64,000 nucleotides of DNA from Deroplatys truncata (GCA_030765065.1 CM060989.1:60464001-60528000); one strand, 5' to 3'; counted from the first letter of the stretch, positions 9,346 to 21,602 are shown. Program-made: numbers and translations. Notes: generated by a model from the letters alone, not told the origin.

Positions 9346-10178
9346 TTACTCTCTCTACTACATATAGTATGCAAGTATTGTATTCCACCCAAAAATTTAA
9401 TACCAAGATTTCACCATAAATACATGTTTAGAGACCTGAATCCAAAAGAGCATTTTTAGGAAAAGGTCTGTGTGCGTGCGTGCGTGCCTCCTGCCTGTCT
9501 GTGAACAGCATAATTGAAAAATGAAAAGCTGGATAAATACCACATTCGTTATTTAAGTTCAGTACCTTGCAAATATGTGACACAAAGATTTTCAGGAAAA
9601 ATCTCTCCCATTGCCCGACTACCCGTCACATGAACAATTTTTCAAAACATTTTTATTTTATCAAAAATGGCTCTAATGATTATGATTAAAAGAACATATA
9701 TTAAAGATATTTACATGATAAATAAAATGTATATCTTGAATTTTCTGGGAATAGCCTGTAGGGTGTTCATTTGGAAGGAATTTTATATAATCTTGTTTAA
9801 CTGGTAAACAATAAGCGAAAAACGAAAATGTACTACACAAAAAATATAGATGTCTTTAAAACACACAATTTATTTCAAATAATTTTTAGTGGCATAAGCT
9901 ATTTCCAAGGTATCTGTTAGTAATGGTTTGAAAGTCCTGTTTGACATTCAGTGGTTGCTTGCAATTGCATGGAAAGAGTATAGTATTTTAAGGCTAGCAT
10001 ATGCGTCCAGTTCTTAAACATTTGACCATCACTTCCCTTTTTATTCTAACGAAATATGTAATGTAGCTATTTCTGCAAAGGTTTATGTGGATTTAAATGC
10101 AGTATATAGACAAATAAGCCTTCATAAGAATAAATTGTATACCCACTAATAAATGATAGAGGTTAGAGAAAGTAATGT
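9346..10178 (-). repeat. repeat R, copy 2
   Basis: It is a full-length, diverged copy in reverse orientation. It starts with 'actctctctactacatatag' and ends 'ggttagagaaagtaatgt'. Internal order matches the R copy at 60003. The microsatellite position holds (TGCG)n instead of (CA)n. Confidence 0.75.
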
Positions 10179-10256
10179 AAATGTAAATATCACTTTTTTT
10201 TTAAGATTATTGTTTAATGCCACTGACTAATTAATGATGTTGACTTTTCATCCTAG

Positions 10257-10472
10257 GTCGCACATACTTTCCTTCTTGGCACCAAATATTCAAAGCCATT
10301 GAATGCAAAGTTTAAAACACAATCAGGAGAGATGGAACTCTTCCAGATGGGCAGTTATGGTCTTGGTTTGACCCGCATCTTGGCAGCATCAGTAGAGACA
10401 TTGTCTCTTGATAGTGAAATAAGATGGCCAATTTCCCTTGCACCATACACAGTTTGTATTATTCCACCAAAA
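10257..10472 (+). CDS. PARS2: mitochondrial prolyl-tRNA synthetase, motif 3 exon
   Basis: Acceptor 'catcctag' precedes it and AAA|GTAAGTAA follows; 216 nt, 72 codons, phase 0 at both ends. It encodes VAHTFLLGTKYSKPLNAKF, then MGSYGLGLTRILAA, the class II motif 3 that binds ATP through its Arg, then the linker into the C-terminal anticodon-binding domain (LAPYTVCIIPPK). The alignment to the family continues without gap from the previous exon. The intron before it is 6.6 kb and filled with SINEs, LINEs and R repeats. Confidence 0.93.
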
Positions 10473-10751
10473 GTAAGTAACCTTCTTATTCACATTACAG
10501 CCTTAAGAATTTCAAATACAAAAAAACGCAAGCATCTATTTGATTCGTTTTTCAAATTAAGCTTAATTATTATGGTTTTGTATTGAAAGTTCAATAGTTT
10601 ATTACCTGCTATTTTGTGATTCTGAAATGGTTGCCAGAATATCATTCAAATAACGCATCATGATTATTTAAAATTGAATGCCGAAATGTACTCTGCTTCA
10701 GCTGCTACTTATGTATTTTCTTGAGCACTAAATTATTGGACCATCTGCATA

Positions 10752-12021
10752 CACAGAGTGTCCAGCTTAAACATATAATAATATAAAATGTAATAACTTG
10801 AGAAATAATTGAGATATTTCTACTAGTGTGGTAACTCAAAATGTTGTCTATGTTTGCTTGTGGCAGTTGATACCTCATATGCATGTGCATAATTGCCTTG
10901 TTCACAAAAGTGTACATCAGTAGCCATATGGATTCCACAGGAGACGGTGTTCTGTGTGTTTTCTGTCGCGGAGCTAAAATTTATTACTTTGGTGCAATGT
11001 TGTTTTCGGCGAAAGTATGGACTGTGACCAACTGACAATGCTCCCACTTACGTAACAACCAAGAAATGGGACAGACACCTTTGGGAAACTGGGATTTTGC
11101 TTTTAATGTCGGGCTGCCATGCCAAGTATGCAGTTCCAGAGGCTGCTGTTGAATTAATCCATATGTCCTTCAGCGGAGCCCTTGTGAGTCAATCCGATAA
11201 GTAGGCAGTTGCAGTTACCTCATTCGACAGTATACGATGTCGTTCATAAAAGGTTGCACCTACGGGTGTACAAACTGCAGCTTCATCACAGAATCAAACC
11301 TGAGGACAGGCCACAATGGAAGGAATTTGCGGAGACAATTCTAGCAAAAATTTATGAAAACGAGGCATTCCTCAATTTGGTCTGTTTCTTGGACAAGGCT
11401 ACATTCCACACTTCTGGCATGGTAAACAAGCACAATTGCCACATATAAGGAATTGAACACCCCCATGTAGGGATAGAATACGAACGTGACTCTCCCACAG
11501 TGAATGTGTGGTGTGGATTGTTGAAGGAGAGGGTTATAGGTTCATTCTTCTTTGTGGAGTCCACAGTTAATGTAATAAGGTACCTGGACATGTTGGAGCT
11601 GTACCACAACTTCCTCGTGATGTGATCTTTCAACAAGATGGTGCACCATGCCATTATGTGGAAATTGTGAGGGATTTCTTGGATCATGAGTTCCAAGATC
11701 GCTGGATTGGGAGAGGTGGTCCATCGATTGCTTGGCCCTCTAGAAGCGCAGACATTATGCCACTTGATTTTATTCTGTGGGGGTTTATCAAGAATCAAGT
11801 GTACCAGACACCAGTTCATGATATACCAGATCTGCGCCATACATGTGGAATACAGATTGGATGTTTGTCACGCCATTAATGGTGTGCATATTGAGATGTA
11901 TTAGGTGTGTACAAAAACATTTTGAGTTACCCTACTTCTAGTAACAAACTGCCAATAAATATCTCAATTACTTCTCAAGTTATTACATTTTATATTATAT
12001 GTTTAACCCGGACACCCTGTA
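10752..12021 (+). mobile_element. mariner/Tc3-like element in PARS2 intron
   Basis: Long terminal inverted repeats (about 75-100 bp) start 'cagagtgtccagcttaaacat' at 10754 and, read inward from the right, 'cagggtgtccgggttaaacat'. Both continue with 'aatgtaataacttgagaa' and 'taattgagatattt'. TA is present at the right edge (12020-12021); the left has 'ca' there. The transposase is on the + strand and broken. Confidence 0.82.
11209..11880 (+). pseudogene. Tc3/mariner-like transposase, multiple breaks
   Basis: The frame 11209-11448 has a helix-turn-helix-like start (STVYDVVHKRLHLRVYKLQL), then FLDKATFHTSGMVNKHNCHI, matching the DExTFxxxGxVNxHNxxxW block (Glu-Ser changed to Lys-Ala). The second half is in another frame: IFQQDGAPCHYVEIVRDFLD and SADIMPLDFILWGFIKNQVY, where the conserved 'PARSPDL' is altered. 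Stops at about 11446 and several indels make it dead. Confidence 0.8.
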
Positions 12022-12232
12022 TTATGGGCTACATAGCAAGTAGTACCTCTACTGATAGTAAAACCATCAGCATAACTAGTATCGCAGAATTCATCTGCGT
12101 GATAATTGTCTTTCTTGTTGAGTACATAAGACCACTGTCTTGAGTTCCATTTAGATATCTTTATATTTTCTTGGTATTATTTATATATAGACTAATAGTT
12201 ACTCATAAAGCCACTTGCATAGTCCACTGTAA

Positions 12233-13512
12233 TAATGGTATTCAAAAAGGGTAACAAGCTGAGAAAGGATGAAAAATGGAATTGGAAAGGTATGGAAATT
12301 GAGGTTGTTAGGAATTTTGATTATTTGGGAGTTAGACTAAGTAGTAATGGTAGATGAGGAGAACAAAAGAAACAGGTTTTAGCTAAAGGAAAAGTGGCAA
12401 TGAAAGTTATTAGAGTATGTTTAGATAAAATACCTGCGATGCACGTTAAATGGATAGAAAGAGTATATGGAGCAGTAGTTGAGGCAAAAATGCTGTATGA
12501 TGTGGAGATTTGGGGTATTGAGGAGGGATGGGAACAGGTAAATAAAGTGCATAGGAGCTTTTGTAAAATAATTTTGGGTCTACCAAGAGCCTCACCCAAT
12601 GGGGTTGCACAAATGGAGCTAGGGAGATTCGGTAGTAAGGCTAAAATTATTGAAAGAGTAGTGAAATATTGGTTGAGAATTGAGGAATCAGAGAATAATA
12701 ATATTTTAAAACAATGTTTGGAGGTTCTGCGAAAGCTAAATAAAGAGGATATTTGGTACAAGCGTCTAGAAGGAATTCTCAATGAAATAGGGTGTGGGGA
12801 TATTTGGAGATATAAACAATCATGTGAGAAGAGGTGTTGGTAAAGAGTCAGATTGAGGATTGAAGATATGGAAAGACAGGAAATAATTGGTAGTTCCAAT
12901 TCAAAAAGGTCATTATGTGTATATACAGAGATTAAAAGGACATGGGAAAGAGAAAACTATGTTGATGTTTGTAATAAAACAGCAAGAGAGGGTTTTGCAT
13001 GGGCTAGGTCAGGGGTGGTGAGGTTAAAAGGCATAGGAGAAGAAGAAAATGAAGGCAAATGCCCATTATGTAATAGTAAGTTTAATAATTATTGGCATTT
13101 AATGTTAAAATGTGAAGGAACAATGAATATGAGGAAAAAATTGCAAAGAAACAATTGATCTAGATTACCAAATGAAATTATAGGTAAAAGGATGTTAAGA
13201 GTTAAATCCAAGGAAAGTTTATTAGAAATAGGAAAATATTTATGTATAGTGAGAAATAAATGGCTGAAAAAAATTAGAGATAGGGAATAGAAAGAAAATG
13301 TAGATTGGTGAAACATAAAATTAAATAGGACCCAGTAACTCGACAACCATGGTGTTGGATATTACGGGCCCTTAGAAGTGCAGCAACTTAGTATAAGAGA
13401 AAATGATATGTAAAGAGTAATGTGTAGAGAAAAATATTAAGTATTATAGAACTTTATATGAGAATTAATTTATGCAATTAATGAAGTGAAATAAAATATC
13501 TATCTATCTAGG
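12233..13512 (+). mobile_element. LINE A, longest copy
   Basis: CCACTGTAA flanks it at 12224-12232 and 13513-13521. It covers the thumb of the reverse transcriptase (VVRNFDYLGVRLSSNGR), a long connection region, the CPLCNSKFNNYWHLMLKCEG knuckle and a 3' UTR with 'cagtaactcgacaaccatgg', ending in a (TATC)n tail. It is 5' truncated, with in-frame stops at 12355, 12841 and 13156. It lies in the last PARS2 intron, sense orientation. Confidence 0.85.
12394..13158 (+). pseudogene. LINE A ORF2 C-terminal half
   Basis: Two consecutive frames (12394-12843 and 12853-13158) are separated by a stop at 12841. They encode RVYGAVVEAKMLYDVEIWGI, then HRSFCKIILGLPRASPNGVAQ, a post-RT region found in several LINE clades, and NYVDVCNKTAREGFAWARSG with the C-terminal knuckle. 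No endonuclease or YxDD region is present, because the copy starts after them. The same C-terminal domain is found at 5018-5272. Confidence 0.8.
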
Positions 13513-13521
13513 CCACTGTAA

Positions 13522-14033
13522 GGGTCATAATGGGTCTTGTTTTACATGTTATAGCTCGCCACCTTATATCAGTCATTAAACTTTGTTGTTATTTTAAATT
13601 TTCTTGGTCTTTGGTTTCTTCATTTTCATAGATTTTTGTCTTCTCTTCCCTTTCGCCTACCCTCTCCTCATAGGTAACAGAAAATCAGATGTTAAACGGT
13701 AGAAAGAGAAAGATTTGTATCACCGATATAATGTTGGGCCAAAAATACTTTGGAATTAACATTTCTCAGGAGTGTTTAGACTTGTTTAAATGCAATTCCA
13801 GTGACATCTAGAACATGCTTAACATTGGAAAGAAAAGGTTACCAATCTTAGAAGCCATAAACAAGCCACTGGTAGTGATGTCGTAAGACATTGATATAGC
13901 TCTGTAACAAAACCATATACAGTATACATAATACTTTTTGTTTATTTTTCATATACATGGTTATGTGACACTGTTTGTACACTGTTCACCCTTATGTTGC
14001 TGGAGTTTAACTCTTCATTTTTCTTTTTGACAG
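13522..14033. other. end of PARS2 intron
   Basis: No element recognised. The stretch ends in a T-rich tract before the acceptor at 14033. Confidence 0.4.
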
Positions 14034-14336
14034 GAAGGCAGCAAAGAGAGTGTTATGAAGGATTTAGCCCAAACTCTGTACCAAAAGTTAGATTCAATTG
14101 CTGTTTTTCAAAATAACGTGATAATTGATGATAGGTGTCATTTGACAATTGGCAAAAGACTAGTTGATGCCAGGAAGTTGGGCTATCCTTTCATTGTGGT
14201 TGTAGGATGGAAGGCTGCACAAGTGAATCCTGAATTTGAACTCTTTGATGTTTCACGGGATGTAGAGCTCACACAGCAAGAGTATGGTATTGTAGAATAC
14301 TTGACATCAAGGATATTTTATGCAGATGATAAATAA
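14034..14336 (+). CDS. PARS2: mitochondrial prolyl-tRNA synthetase, last exon
   Basis: Acceptor 'tttttgacag' precedes GAAGGCAGC, and the frame runs 100 codons to TAA at 14334-14336. It encodes the anticodon-binding domain: EGSKESVMKDLAQTLYQKL, then IDDRCHLTIGKRLVDARKLG and YPFIVVVGWKAA, which are typical of the HGTP anticodon-binding fold in ProRS. The three visible exons give about 233 residues, close to the C-terminal half of a ~475-residue enzyme. The preceding 3.6 kb intron holds a Tc3/mariner-like element and a LINE, but the splice sites are intact. Confidence 0.93.
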   Translation, partial: EGSKESVMKDLAQTLYQKLDSIAVFQNNVIIDDRCHLTIGKRLVDARKLGYPFIVVVGWKAAQVNPEFELFDVSRDVELTQQEYGIVEYLTSRIFYADDK

Positions 14337-14380
14337 TAATAAGCACTGATGAGATTTTTTACTAGTTTTCATTGTTTTAG

Positions 14381-14386
14381 AATAAA
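14381..14386 (+). promoter_or_regulatory. PARS2 poly(A) signal
   Basis: AATAAA lies 45 bases after the stop codon, followed by a T-rich stretch. It is the first such signal downstream. Confidence 0.7.
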
Positions 14387-15020
14387 GTTTTATGCTCTCT
14401 TTTCATTTTTATTAAAATTCCTCTCCTTCATCCCATTGCTTTGCAGAATATTGCAGTATTTAAGGGTTCTTATTTTTTCATTAATAAATTTCAATAGTTA
14501 GAATATGGCTAACTGCATTTTAGTGTTCATCTTTATTCTTTTCCTCTATATTGTCCCACCACAAATCCTTCCCTCTCCAAAAGACTTTTTATTAAAAGTA
14601 ACTCCTCTCAAGCTTTTTTTCTGAACTGAACTGATTGCTGTTAAAAGTGTGTCTTTTTGACAAATAGGGTTATTTACGGATCTTCATGTATATTATTAGA
14701 CAAATCCTCCATTGAGAGATTCAGGCAGATTGTATATAAAACTGGTATATTAGACACTGAAATCCTAGTTCATTGTTGAAATGGGATGTGTGACTTATAT
14801 GTTCCTTCTTGACACCAAATGTATATGGTGCAACAATAAATTGGCTTTCAAGAATGTCATTCATAGCACTGGTTATAGGTATTTGAAAATAGAAATGGTC
14901 TACTTGGAAAAGTTACTGTTAAAAGCTTGTGAATATTTGTAACCTATATCATCATTCAGACAGTTGACAACAGGAAGAAGCTAAGTGGTTGAGTAACCCT
15001 ATCCCCTTATGTTGACAGTG
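14387..15020. other. intergenic, nothing recognised
   Basis: AT-rich DNA after the PARS2 poly(A) signal. No open frame with family features was seen. Confidence 0.4.
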
Positions 15021-15024
15021 TATA

Positions 15025-16461
15025 CAGGGGGACCATTTAAGTTGAGACTACAATATCTCCAAAAATAAGCGTTGTGGAAAGAAATATCTTGAATAAAAGT
15101 TTCTTAATATTATGGGTGAAATAAATGCCATTAGTTGCGTTTTATTTGGAAGACGTGATGGTCATTTTAGGGTCAATTTAATTTGACCCTAATTGTAGGT
15201 CCCATTTAAAAAAAATTAAATTGACCCTAAAATGACTAACATAACATTTGGGGCAGTATTTTAACACCTGAATAATTTCAATTGTATTTTATAATAAGTA
15301 AATTCAATAACAGCCCGCCTTGAAACAATATGTATGTAATAATTATTTAAATTATATGTAACAGTCATTGCAAATGCTTATTTTTATTGTAAACATGTTT
15401 TAATAATGTTATGTGAATACATTACATACTCTATTAATGCAAGAGCTGTGAGAATAATAAGTTTTAAGTTGCTAACAATGGGTAATAATGAGGTAACCTT
15501 GTAGCAATAATGAGTTTTAGAGTTTGAAAATTACTAGTCATGATTAAAGCAATGATAATGTAATTTCTCTAGCAGTTTAAAATTAGCTAATCAACAGCAA
15601 AGAAAAGCTTTAAGTAAAATGCAAATATTCTATTGGACTAGAATTAGCCAATCAGAGACTTGAAATACCGAAGCTTATGGGTTTTGACCGTTGAAAGTTA
15701 CTCAGTTGCTGGCAAACCTTGGTAGTGAACAGACGGAAGATGTGTTCTCTACAGAAATATTATGTGTGAATCGTAAAATATGTATACGCGCTAAGTGAAA
15801 GTATTAAAGATTCTCACAGTTTTTAAAAAGTGTAGTGCTTTATAAAAAATGTGCAAGGATTAATAAAAGAAGTGAATTTAAAAACTTAAATTCTGTGATG
15901 TCTACAATCATTGTCATACCGCACCCTGCCTAAGATACATGACTACAAACATTACTGATGCAGCCGGGGAAAAATTCAAACATAAATAATATATAGAAGC
16001 AGTTTTAATAACAAAGTTAAATATTATAGTGTAAAACTTGGAGTGTAATAACAAAAACACATCTTGAAATCAGCTTCTCATACGTAGCAGCATATTGTGT
16101 AATAACAGTAACTATTACGTAATCAACAAATTCAAACCGACGACCAAAGCGTGTTGCAAAGTCCCAAAAGCAACTAATATTTACGTAAACATATTACGTA
16201 AGCACACATCTACTTCAAGTTGGCTCCCATACGTGGGGCAGTTAAAAATTACGTAACCAAACAAAACAAAAACAGCACAACATAACCTTCAAGTGTTAAA
16301 CAATACGCAACGAAACACCTTCTTCACATTCTCCAAACAAAACACGACTAATGGCATTTACTTTCCCCCATAATATCAAGCAGCTTTTATTAAACACATT
16401 TCTTTCTACAACGCTTAGTTTTAGAGATATTGTATAGTCTCAATTTAAATGGTCCACCCTG
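15025..16461. mobile_element. TIR element X, long copy
   Basis: Terminal inverted repeats of about 125 bp start 'cagggggaccatttaagttg' at 15025 and, inward from the right, 'cagggtggaccatttaaatt'. Both continue through 'aagcgttgt', 'aagaaat' and 'aaatgccattagt'. TATA lies at both edges. Element X also occurs at 49193-49840 with the same ends but a different core. The core here has no transposase. It contains CCAAT boxes (about 15633 and 15648), a TATA-like 'tttataaaa' (15840) and four TTACGTAA palindromes (16115-16256). Confidence 0.78.
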
Positions 16462-16465
16462 TATA

Positions 16466-17720
16466 TACAGAGTCAGAATAACACTGAATAATTTTAAGGT
16501 ACGATTGAGGGATTCTATTTGAGTAATTTCTTTTAGGGAATGTATGCCCGTAAACGTTATGTTATCAAGCTAGAGGGCATTAACATTTTTGAAACACTGC
16601 ATTAGGTTAGATGAAATTCCATCATACAAGCTGCTAAGCATCTTTTGCTACAAGGCATTGGGAGAGTTTTGAAATAAGAGTACCCGGTATCTTTAATTTC
16701 AAACAACACAAAACTCTCTTAAATTGATTTAATAACTTGTGAATCTTCATTTAATTATGTGGTACTAAATCTATGTGCTGTGAAGTAAATCAAAACATTT
16801 TTCAACCCATCTGCAGCTGCAAATACAGATTATTGTCAATAATATATGCAAATAATACTATTGTTGGTCAAATTTTCTCCACCATTATACACATTACTTG
16901 AGACAGGTTAAAACAATGTTAACTGATGGAAACAGGTTTTTAAAAGGCAGTTGAGCAAAGCTCAAGGACATTGAACCCGTCATACAATTATGAAAATGCA
17001 GCATGACTAGGAAATAACATACCCATCACCAAGTTAAATAGAAAAAGAGTAATTTAGACCAATTTACCTCCATCATTCAGGAGTAAACTTCTCAACATGT
17101 ATTACTGTAGGAATAAGTGTAAATCATCATATGCAATCTGATCTATGTACTGATTCTTTACCTGTTACATGACATATTAAAAAATTCCTCCATGGTATAT
17201 GGGAAGTGAATATATAAGAATAACTTTTACTCTTTCTTGATCTTATGTTTAGGATTGCCTAATGGAAGGTGGTTATAAAATTTTATTGCTGAATAGTAAC
17301 ATTCTTTTTGGAATAGTTTTAGGCTATTGCAAATTGTCTGCATGCCTCATATTGTGGTCATGCACAACAAGGTTTGTTGTGAAGTTATCATAATTATCTT
17401 AGATAATATATTATCTATGATTCCATTAAGGTGTAATGGCAGAAAAGACAATTCCTTGGCTATTTTAACTGATGGATTATGTGCTGTAGTTTTTTTTTTT
17501 TTTTTAATTTAGGAAGAGATTTGCATGTTATAGATGAGCGTAATATCCGGAGCTGACAGTGAAAGGATTAACTCACCTATGCATTTAACATTACAACTTT
17601 TGTAATACATTACTTTGAAACACACTTAATTTAAGTTTTAGAAGTGGTCACACATATACAAATTTCACTGAATTAAGTATTTATCTCAGAACTAGTTTCA
17701 AGGAATTTATTTATCGCCCA
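16466..17720. other. intergenic, nothing recognised
   Basis: No coding frame or repeat shared with other parts of the window was found. A T18-type run lies near 17490. Confidence 0.35.
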
Positions 17721-17724
17721 TAGA

Positions 17725-20090
17725 CTTCATACAAGTTTCAGACATTGTAATCATTATCATCAGCAGCTGCTAACTGTGACTGGATGGCTTGCCCATGATC
17801 ACAGCTTACTACTTGTCCATCAATGATTCTATGAATTTTGTGATGAGATTTTGGTCTGTTGACATCTCAAAGTTCGACTTGGTCAACATTTTCACAAAAA
17901 TAATTTTTCCCAAATATTCAATTCGGTGGATTTCTCTGCATGCTTGATTAGCATTACTGAGAACAATTCCATGCCCATTTGTTCAGAAATGTGCTGCAAG
18001 TGCTGTTTTTTCTCTTCTCTGATGTCCCTTAAAAGTTCCGTAAGTCTTGTTTCTATGTTTCGTTGCATTTGACCTATGTATTTCCACAGTCTCTGCAATC
18101 TAAATCCCAGATTTTTTATGAGAGGGTTATTTCTTCTTTTTGGTTAGCTTTTATAGAAATTTTATACTGAATTTATTTTCAGGGATGAGTGTTACATTGC
18201 TTTCTTTGAAATTCTTCTGAAATGTGCCCATGGATGGAATGTGACTTTCTTGAACACCAAATTTTCTTTTTGTGATTTTAGAGTTGTTTTTTCTCTTATC
18301 ATTTTTGTTACTGAAATTTTTTGATCAATCTATTGACCAGTTCTTTTTTGAAGCCATTTTTCCTAGCTGTTTTTAAGATTTCCTGGTATTCTAAGCTGTG
18401 TAATCATCAATCAGTAGGTCAAGCTATTAAATATGTCAGGCAACTTTGTGCAATATATTGTTTTTTTATATGGCCTGTATAAGTGTTATTTCTGTATAGT
18501 CAAAAGTCAAGCTTTGTTGTTCTCCATTCATTTTTACAGTCATCATTTTCCAGACTCTGTGAAAGGGGGAATGATTCTAATATACACCACACAGTGATTG
18601 AATCCAACGTGATCACTAAACCCAGAGTACTTTGAGAGTAGTTTTGATGAACTTCAATTGAAAGTTTAGCATTATTGGAAGAATGCAAACCGTACTATCC
18701 ATACCATTTTCCTGTTCTGTATATGCACAAAACAACATAAAAATGCATTCAGCAACAGTATGGGAGATTTAATAATGCAAACGTTTTTTTTAAATTTACT
18801 AATTAGAAGATCCCTCTCCTAATTAGTTGGTTCTTCAAACCATCACCAGAGTAGTTCAGCAACAGGAGAGGATGATAATACAGCAGTCAGAACTTAGCTG
18901 AGGATAAGGTAATTACCCTGAAAACATGTTTCTAGCTAAACAAGGTAAATTTAGCAAAGTTTGCATATTTAACACGACTCAGCATAATAATATTATTCAT
19001 CTTATCACTTGATTAAATTTTCATTATGTATAAACTAGGAACATGCTTTGAAGTTCAGTCATATGTTTTCAATCTCCGACTCTGACTTGATGTAGGTGAG
19101 TTATAGCCCTCTTGTGATGGCTCCGGATTTTGCTGAGAAATTTCAAAATTAAAAACTCTTTGTTCTTCCAAATGAAGATTTGCTCCCAAGTGGTCAGTTC
19201 CTGTTGTTTTGTTAATTAAGAGTATGGGATTGGGATTTATATAATGACTTTTAGTCCAGAAATAAGTGGCCACTGCTGATATTATTGCCAGAAGCATATT
19301 TAGCTCTTAATTTCCACATTCCTGTTAGCTTTTCCTTTGTAGAACTGTTCAAAGTTGTTGCATTCAATTTTATGTATGACAGACCTTTTGTTTGGGGAAG
19401 TGCTATCCTTTGTTCTTGAAATCAAAGCATTTTTCAAGGAAAATTCACTGACTACTGTTAACTGAATGCTGTTTTTTTTAAAGCAGTCAAAGGAATTTGT
19501 GTGAAATGTGAATTTGTTGAAGGTTTTTCCCTCATTTAGTGTAAGGGTGGTGGGTTCTTTAAGTATTTGTTCTTTTTACTCTGTTGTTGGTTTTTTTTTA
19601 AATTAATGTTTATAGTCTTTCATGCTGCAATTTCTATAATTCTTGTTTTTTTTATTTATTTATTTATTTATTTTGTTCCTGAAAGTCGGATGGACACTAA
19701 ACTGTTGAAAACTGGTTGTTCATGTGATTTGGTGTTAAAGTTGTTGAATTTTAGGTAATCTATCTGTGCGGTTTTCTATATATGCTAAAACGTATTCTGT
19801 TTGCACATTTTGTAGTTTCAAATGATTTTGTGAATGATAACTGGTCATGTTTTTCTGCACTTACTAGCGTTTTCTTGAATCAATGGCAAAAATATCCACA
19901 TAATGGAAGCATGAATTGAAGATTCATGGAGAATTCTTGAGCTTGTGTATAAATCAGCCAACAGAGGGCACAATGCCAGGCCTGCTGTATGGTGGTAGAA
20001 TTTCTCCTTAAATTGGAAGAAATTTTATCCAAGTATAGTTTTATCAGTTCACTGAATATGTTATTTCATGAATGAGAATTATTGAGCAGG
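17725..20090 (-). pseudogene. Penelope-like retroelement pseudogene
   Basis: On the - strand, broken frames give FSIYRKPHR and 'NHMNNQFSTV' (about 19840-19700), matching the F-x-I/Y-YRKPT...SxHP block of Penelope reverse transcriptases. Near the end comes WKYIGQMQRNIETRLTELL (18098 down), the GIY-YIG endonuclease start, with ELNIWEKLFL at the C-terminus (17892). Order (RT, then GIY-YIG) and the hammerhead-like end at 17730-17770 fit the class. Many stops and frameshifts are present; edges are approximate. Confidence 0.75.
17728..17770 (-). ncRNA. hammerhead-like motif of Penelope element
   Basis: The - strand has CTGATGA (17763-17757), 17 intervening bases, GAA (17739-17737), AC-TT-GT (17736-17731) and A at 17730, the same GAA-AC-NN-GU-H arrangement as at 2376-2422. 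The 17-base segment pairs poorly, so stem II is weak. It is probably a decayed ribozyme. Confidence 0.4.
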
Positions 20091-20960
20091 TGAACCAAGG
20101 GTAAAGCCCATTTTTTCATTTTATTTGTCAAGTGCTAAGAATATTATAATAAATAAAGTTGTCTGCAGAAATTTGGCCATGGCATTCATTCAGCAGACAT
20201 CCATTTTACATGCCAAATTCATTTCTGTATTACAGTGGTTTCAATTTTATTTTCCTGTCTTTCCTGTTCATTTCCACTTCTGTTCCACACTCCATTGTTT
20301 AGTAATTAATATTTTATCATTGTTATGTTGTTCAGTTTAAGCTTGTAAGTCCTTATAAACAAGGGAAGAGAGGGTAAAATGCATGCATATTGTACTTTGA
20401 ACATGATTTCAAAACATGACACAGCCATCCTGACCTTACCATTCCTTTGCAACTAATTCTTTTAAACTACTACTGTGTTTTACTCTTACATCATAAGATT
20501 TTGTGACATCACATTCAGTTGGCTGACTGGTTTAGACACACTAGTAATTATATCATGTCGTTAAGAATGAATAACTGGCTTGGGTCAAAAATAAATCAAG
20601 ATTAAATGGTTTAACTAAGCCAAAGATAAAATTTCTCCTTCTCATTGCCTTCTATTTCCAATCCGCTTTTCTTGCATGAAGCTGTGAAGCCTGCAGCCAA
20701 TTGATGAGATATTGTAAATTTGGGGATGGAGAGGTATAATTTTCATAATTCTCAGCAACAGCTGAGATTTGTGTTTTTTCCCAAAGTTACTCTGATTTAC
20801 AGTAGTGAATTTTTAGGTTTTGAACATGCAGGCACTTGAACTTAAGAGTCCTGCACATTGTTCATAGCTTCAGCAAGGTAGTACCATTGAATATCAACAC
20901 TTCTGTAATGACAAAATCTGGAAACTTACTCCTTAGTAGTGATGTCACTCAACATTTCTG
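20091..20960. other. intergenic, nothing recognised
   Basis: No similarity to other parts of the window and no convincing frame. Confidence 0.35.
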
Positions 20961-20964
20961 GTCT

Positions 20965-21017
20965 TTCACACCCAACATAGAATGGGAAGCTAAGAACCAT
21001 GGCAATTAAAGAGCGCA
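20965..21017 (+). repeat. SINE A 3' end fragment
   Basis: 'ggtctttcacacccaacatagaatgggaagctaagaacc' followed by 'aattaaagagcg' matches only the last ~55 bp of SINE A. Head and body are missing. Confidence 0.6.
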
Positions 21018-21592
21018 GACCCATCAGCTCAGGTGTTGCTTATAAAGAGGAATCTTATAGTGAATACATCTTAACCTCATATAAAACTGTTAAGCTCAAA
21101 ACATTTGAAATTGCTTAGAACAATGAAGTTCTCAAATTGTTTTAAGAATAATTGATTTCCACATTGTTGCAATAAAAGCAGGTAGAGATGAATCTACAGC
21201 TTGTCTCACCTTAGACAGAGTGGAGGTAAATAGGACCCATCTGTTTATCTAACACATATATGTCGCTATTAGTGTCACCTTTTTCTACTCTCGCGCTGTT
21301 GCCAAATTGCTAATAACTTGGTGTAAATATTCAGTTGTTATAAGTTCAGCTCTGAACACATCCTATGCAGAATATTTTTTTCGATATCGGATTAAATAAT
21401 TCTATAACCCTTTATAGATTTCTGTGGGCACAAATTTCTAAAGAAAACAAGTTTTTCAGTAAAAGTCTGATATTTGCTGTTTCTATGCTTATCAGGCAGT
21501 AACTAATAAAGTAAGGGATAGAACATAATATTTTTTTTTCTTAGCTAGAGTAAATTATAGTGCTGATACCTACAAAGTTTGAATTCTCAATC
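21018..21592. other. intergenic, nothing recognised
   Basis: No element or gene seen. Confidence 0.3.
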
Positions 21593-21602
21593 TTTAATAG
21601 GA

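Noticed and set aside
12321..12899. 192-codon - strand open frame
   Set aside because: It is the antisense shadow of the LINE A coding region at 12394-12843, which has recognisable motifs on the + strand.
15330..15910. Possible LTR inside element X (TGTATG...CTACA)
   Set aside because: No matching target duplication, no primer-binding site and no second copy; the CCAAT and TATA-like motifs alone do not support it.
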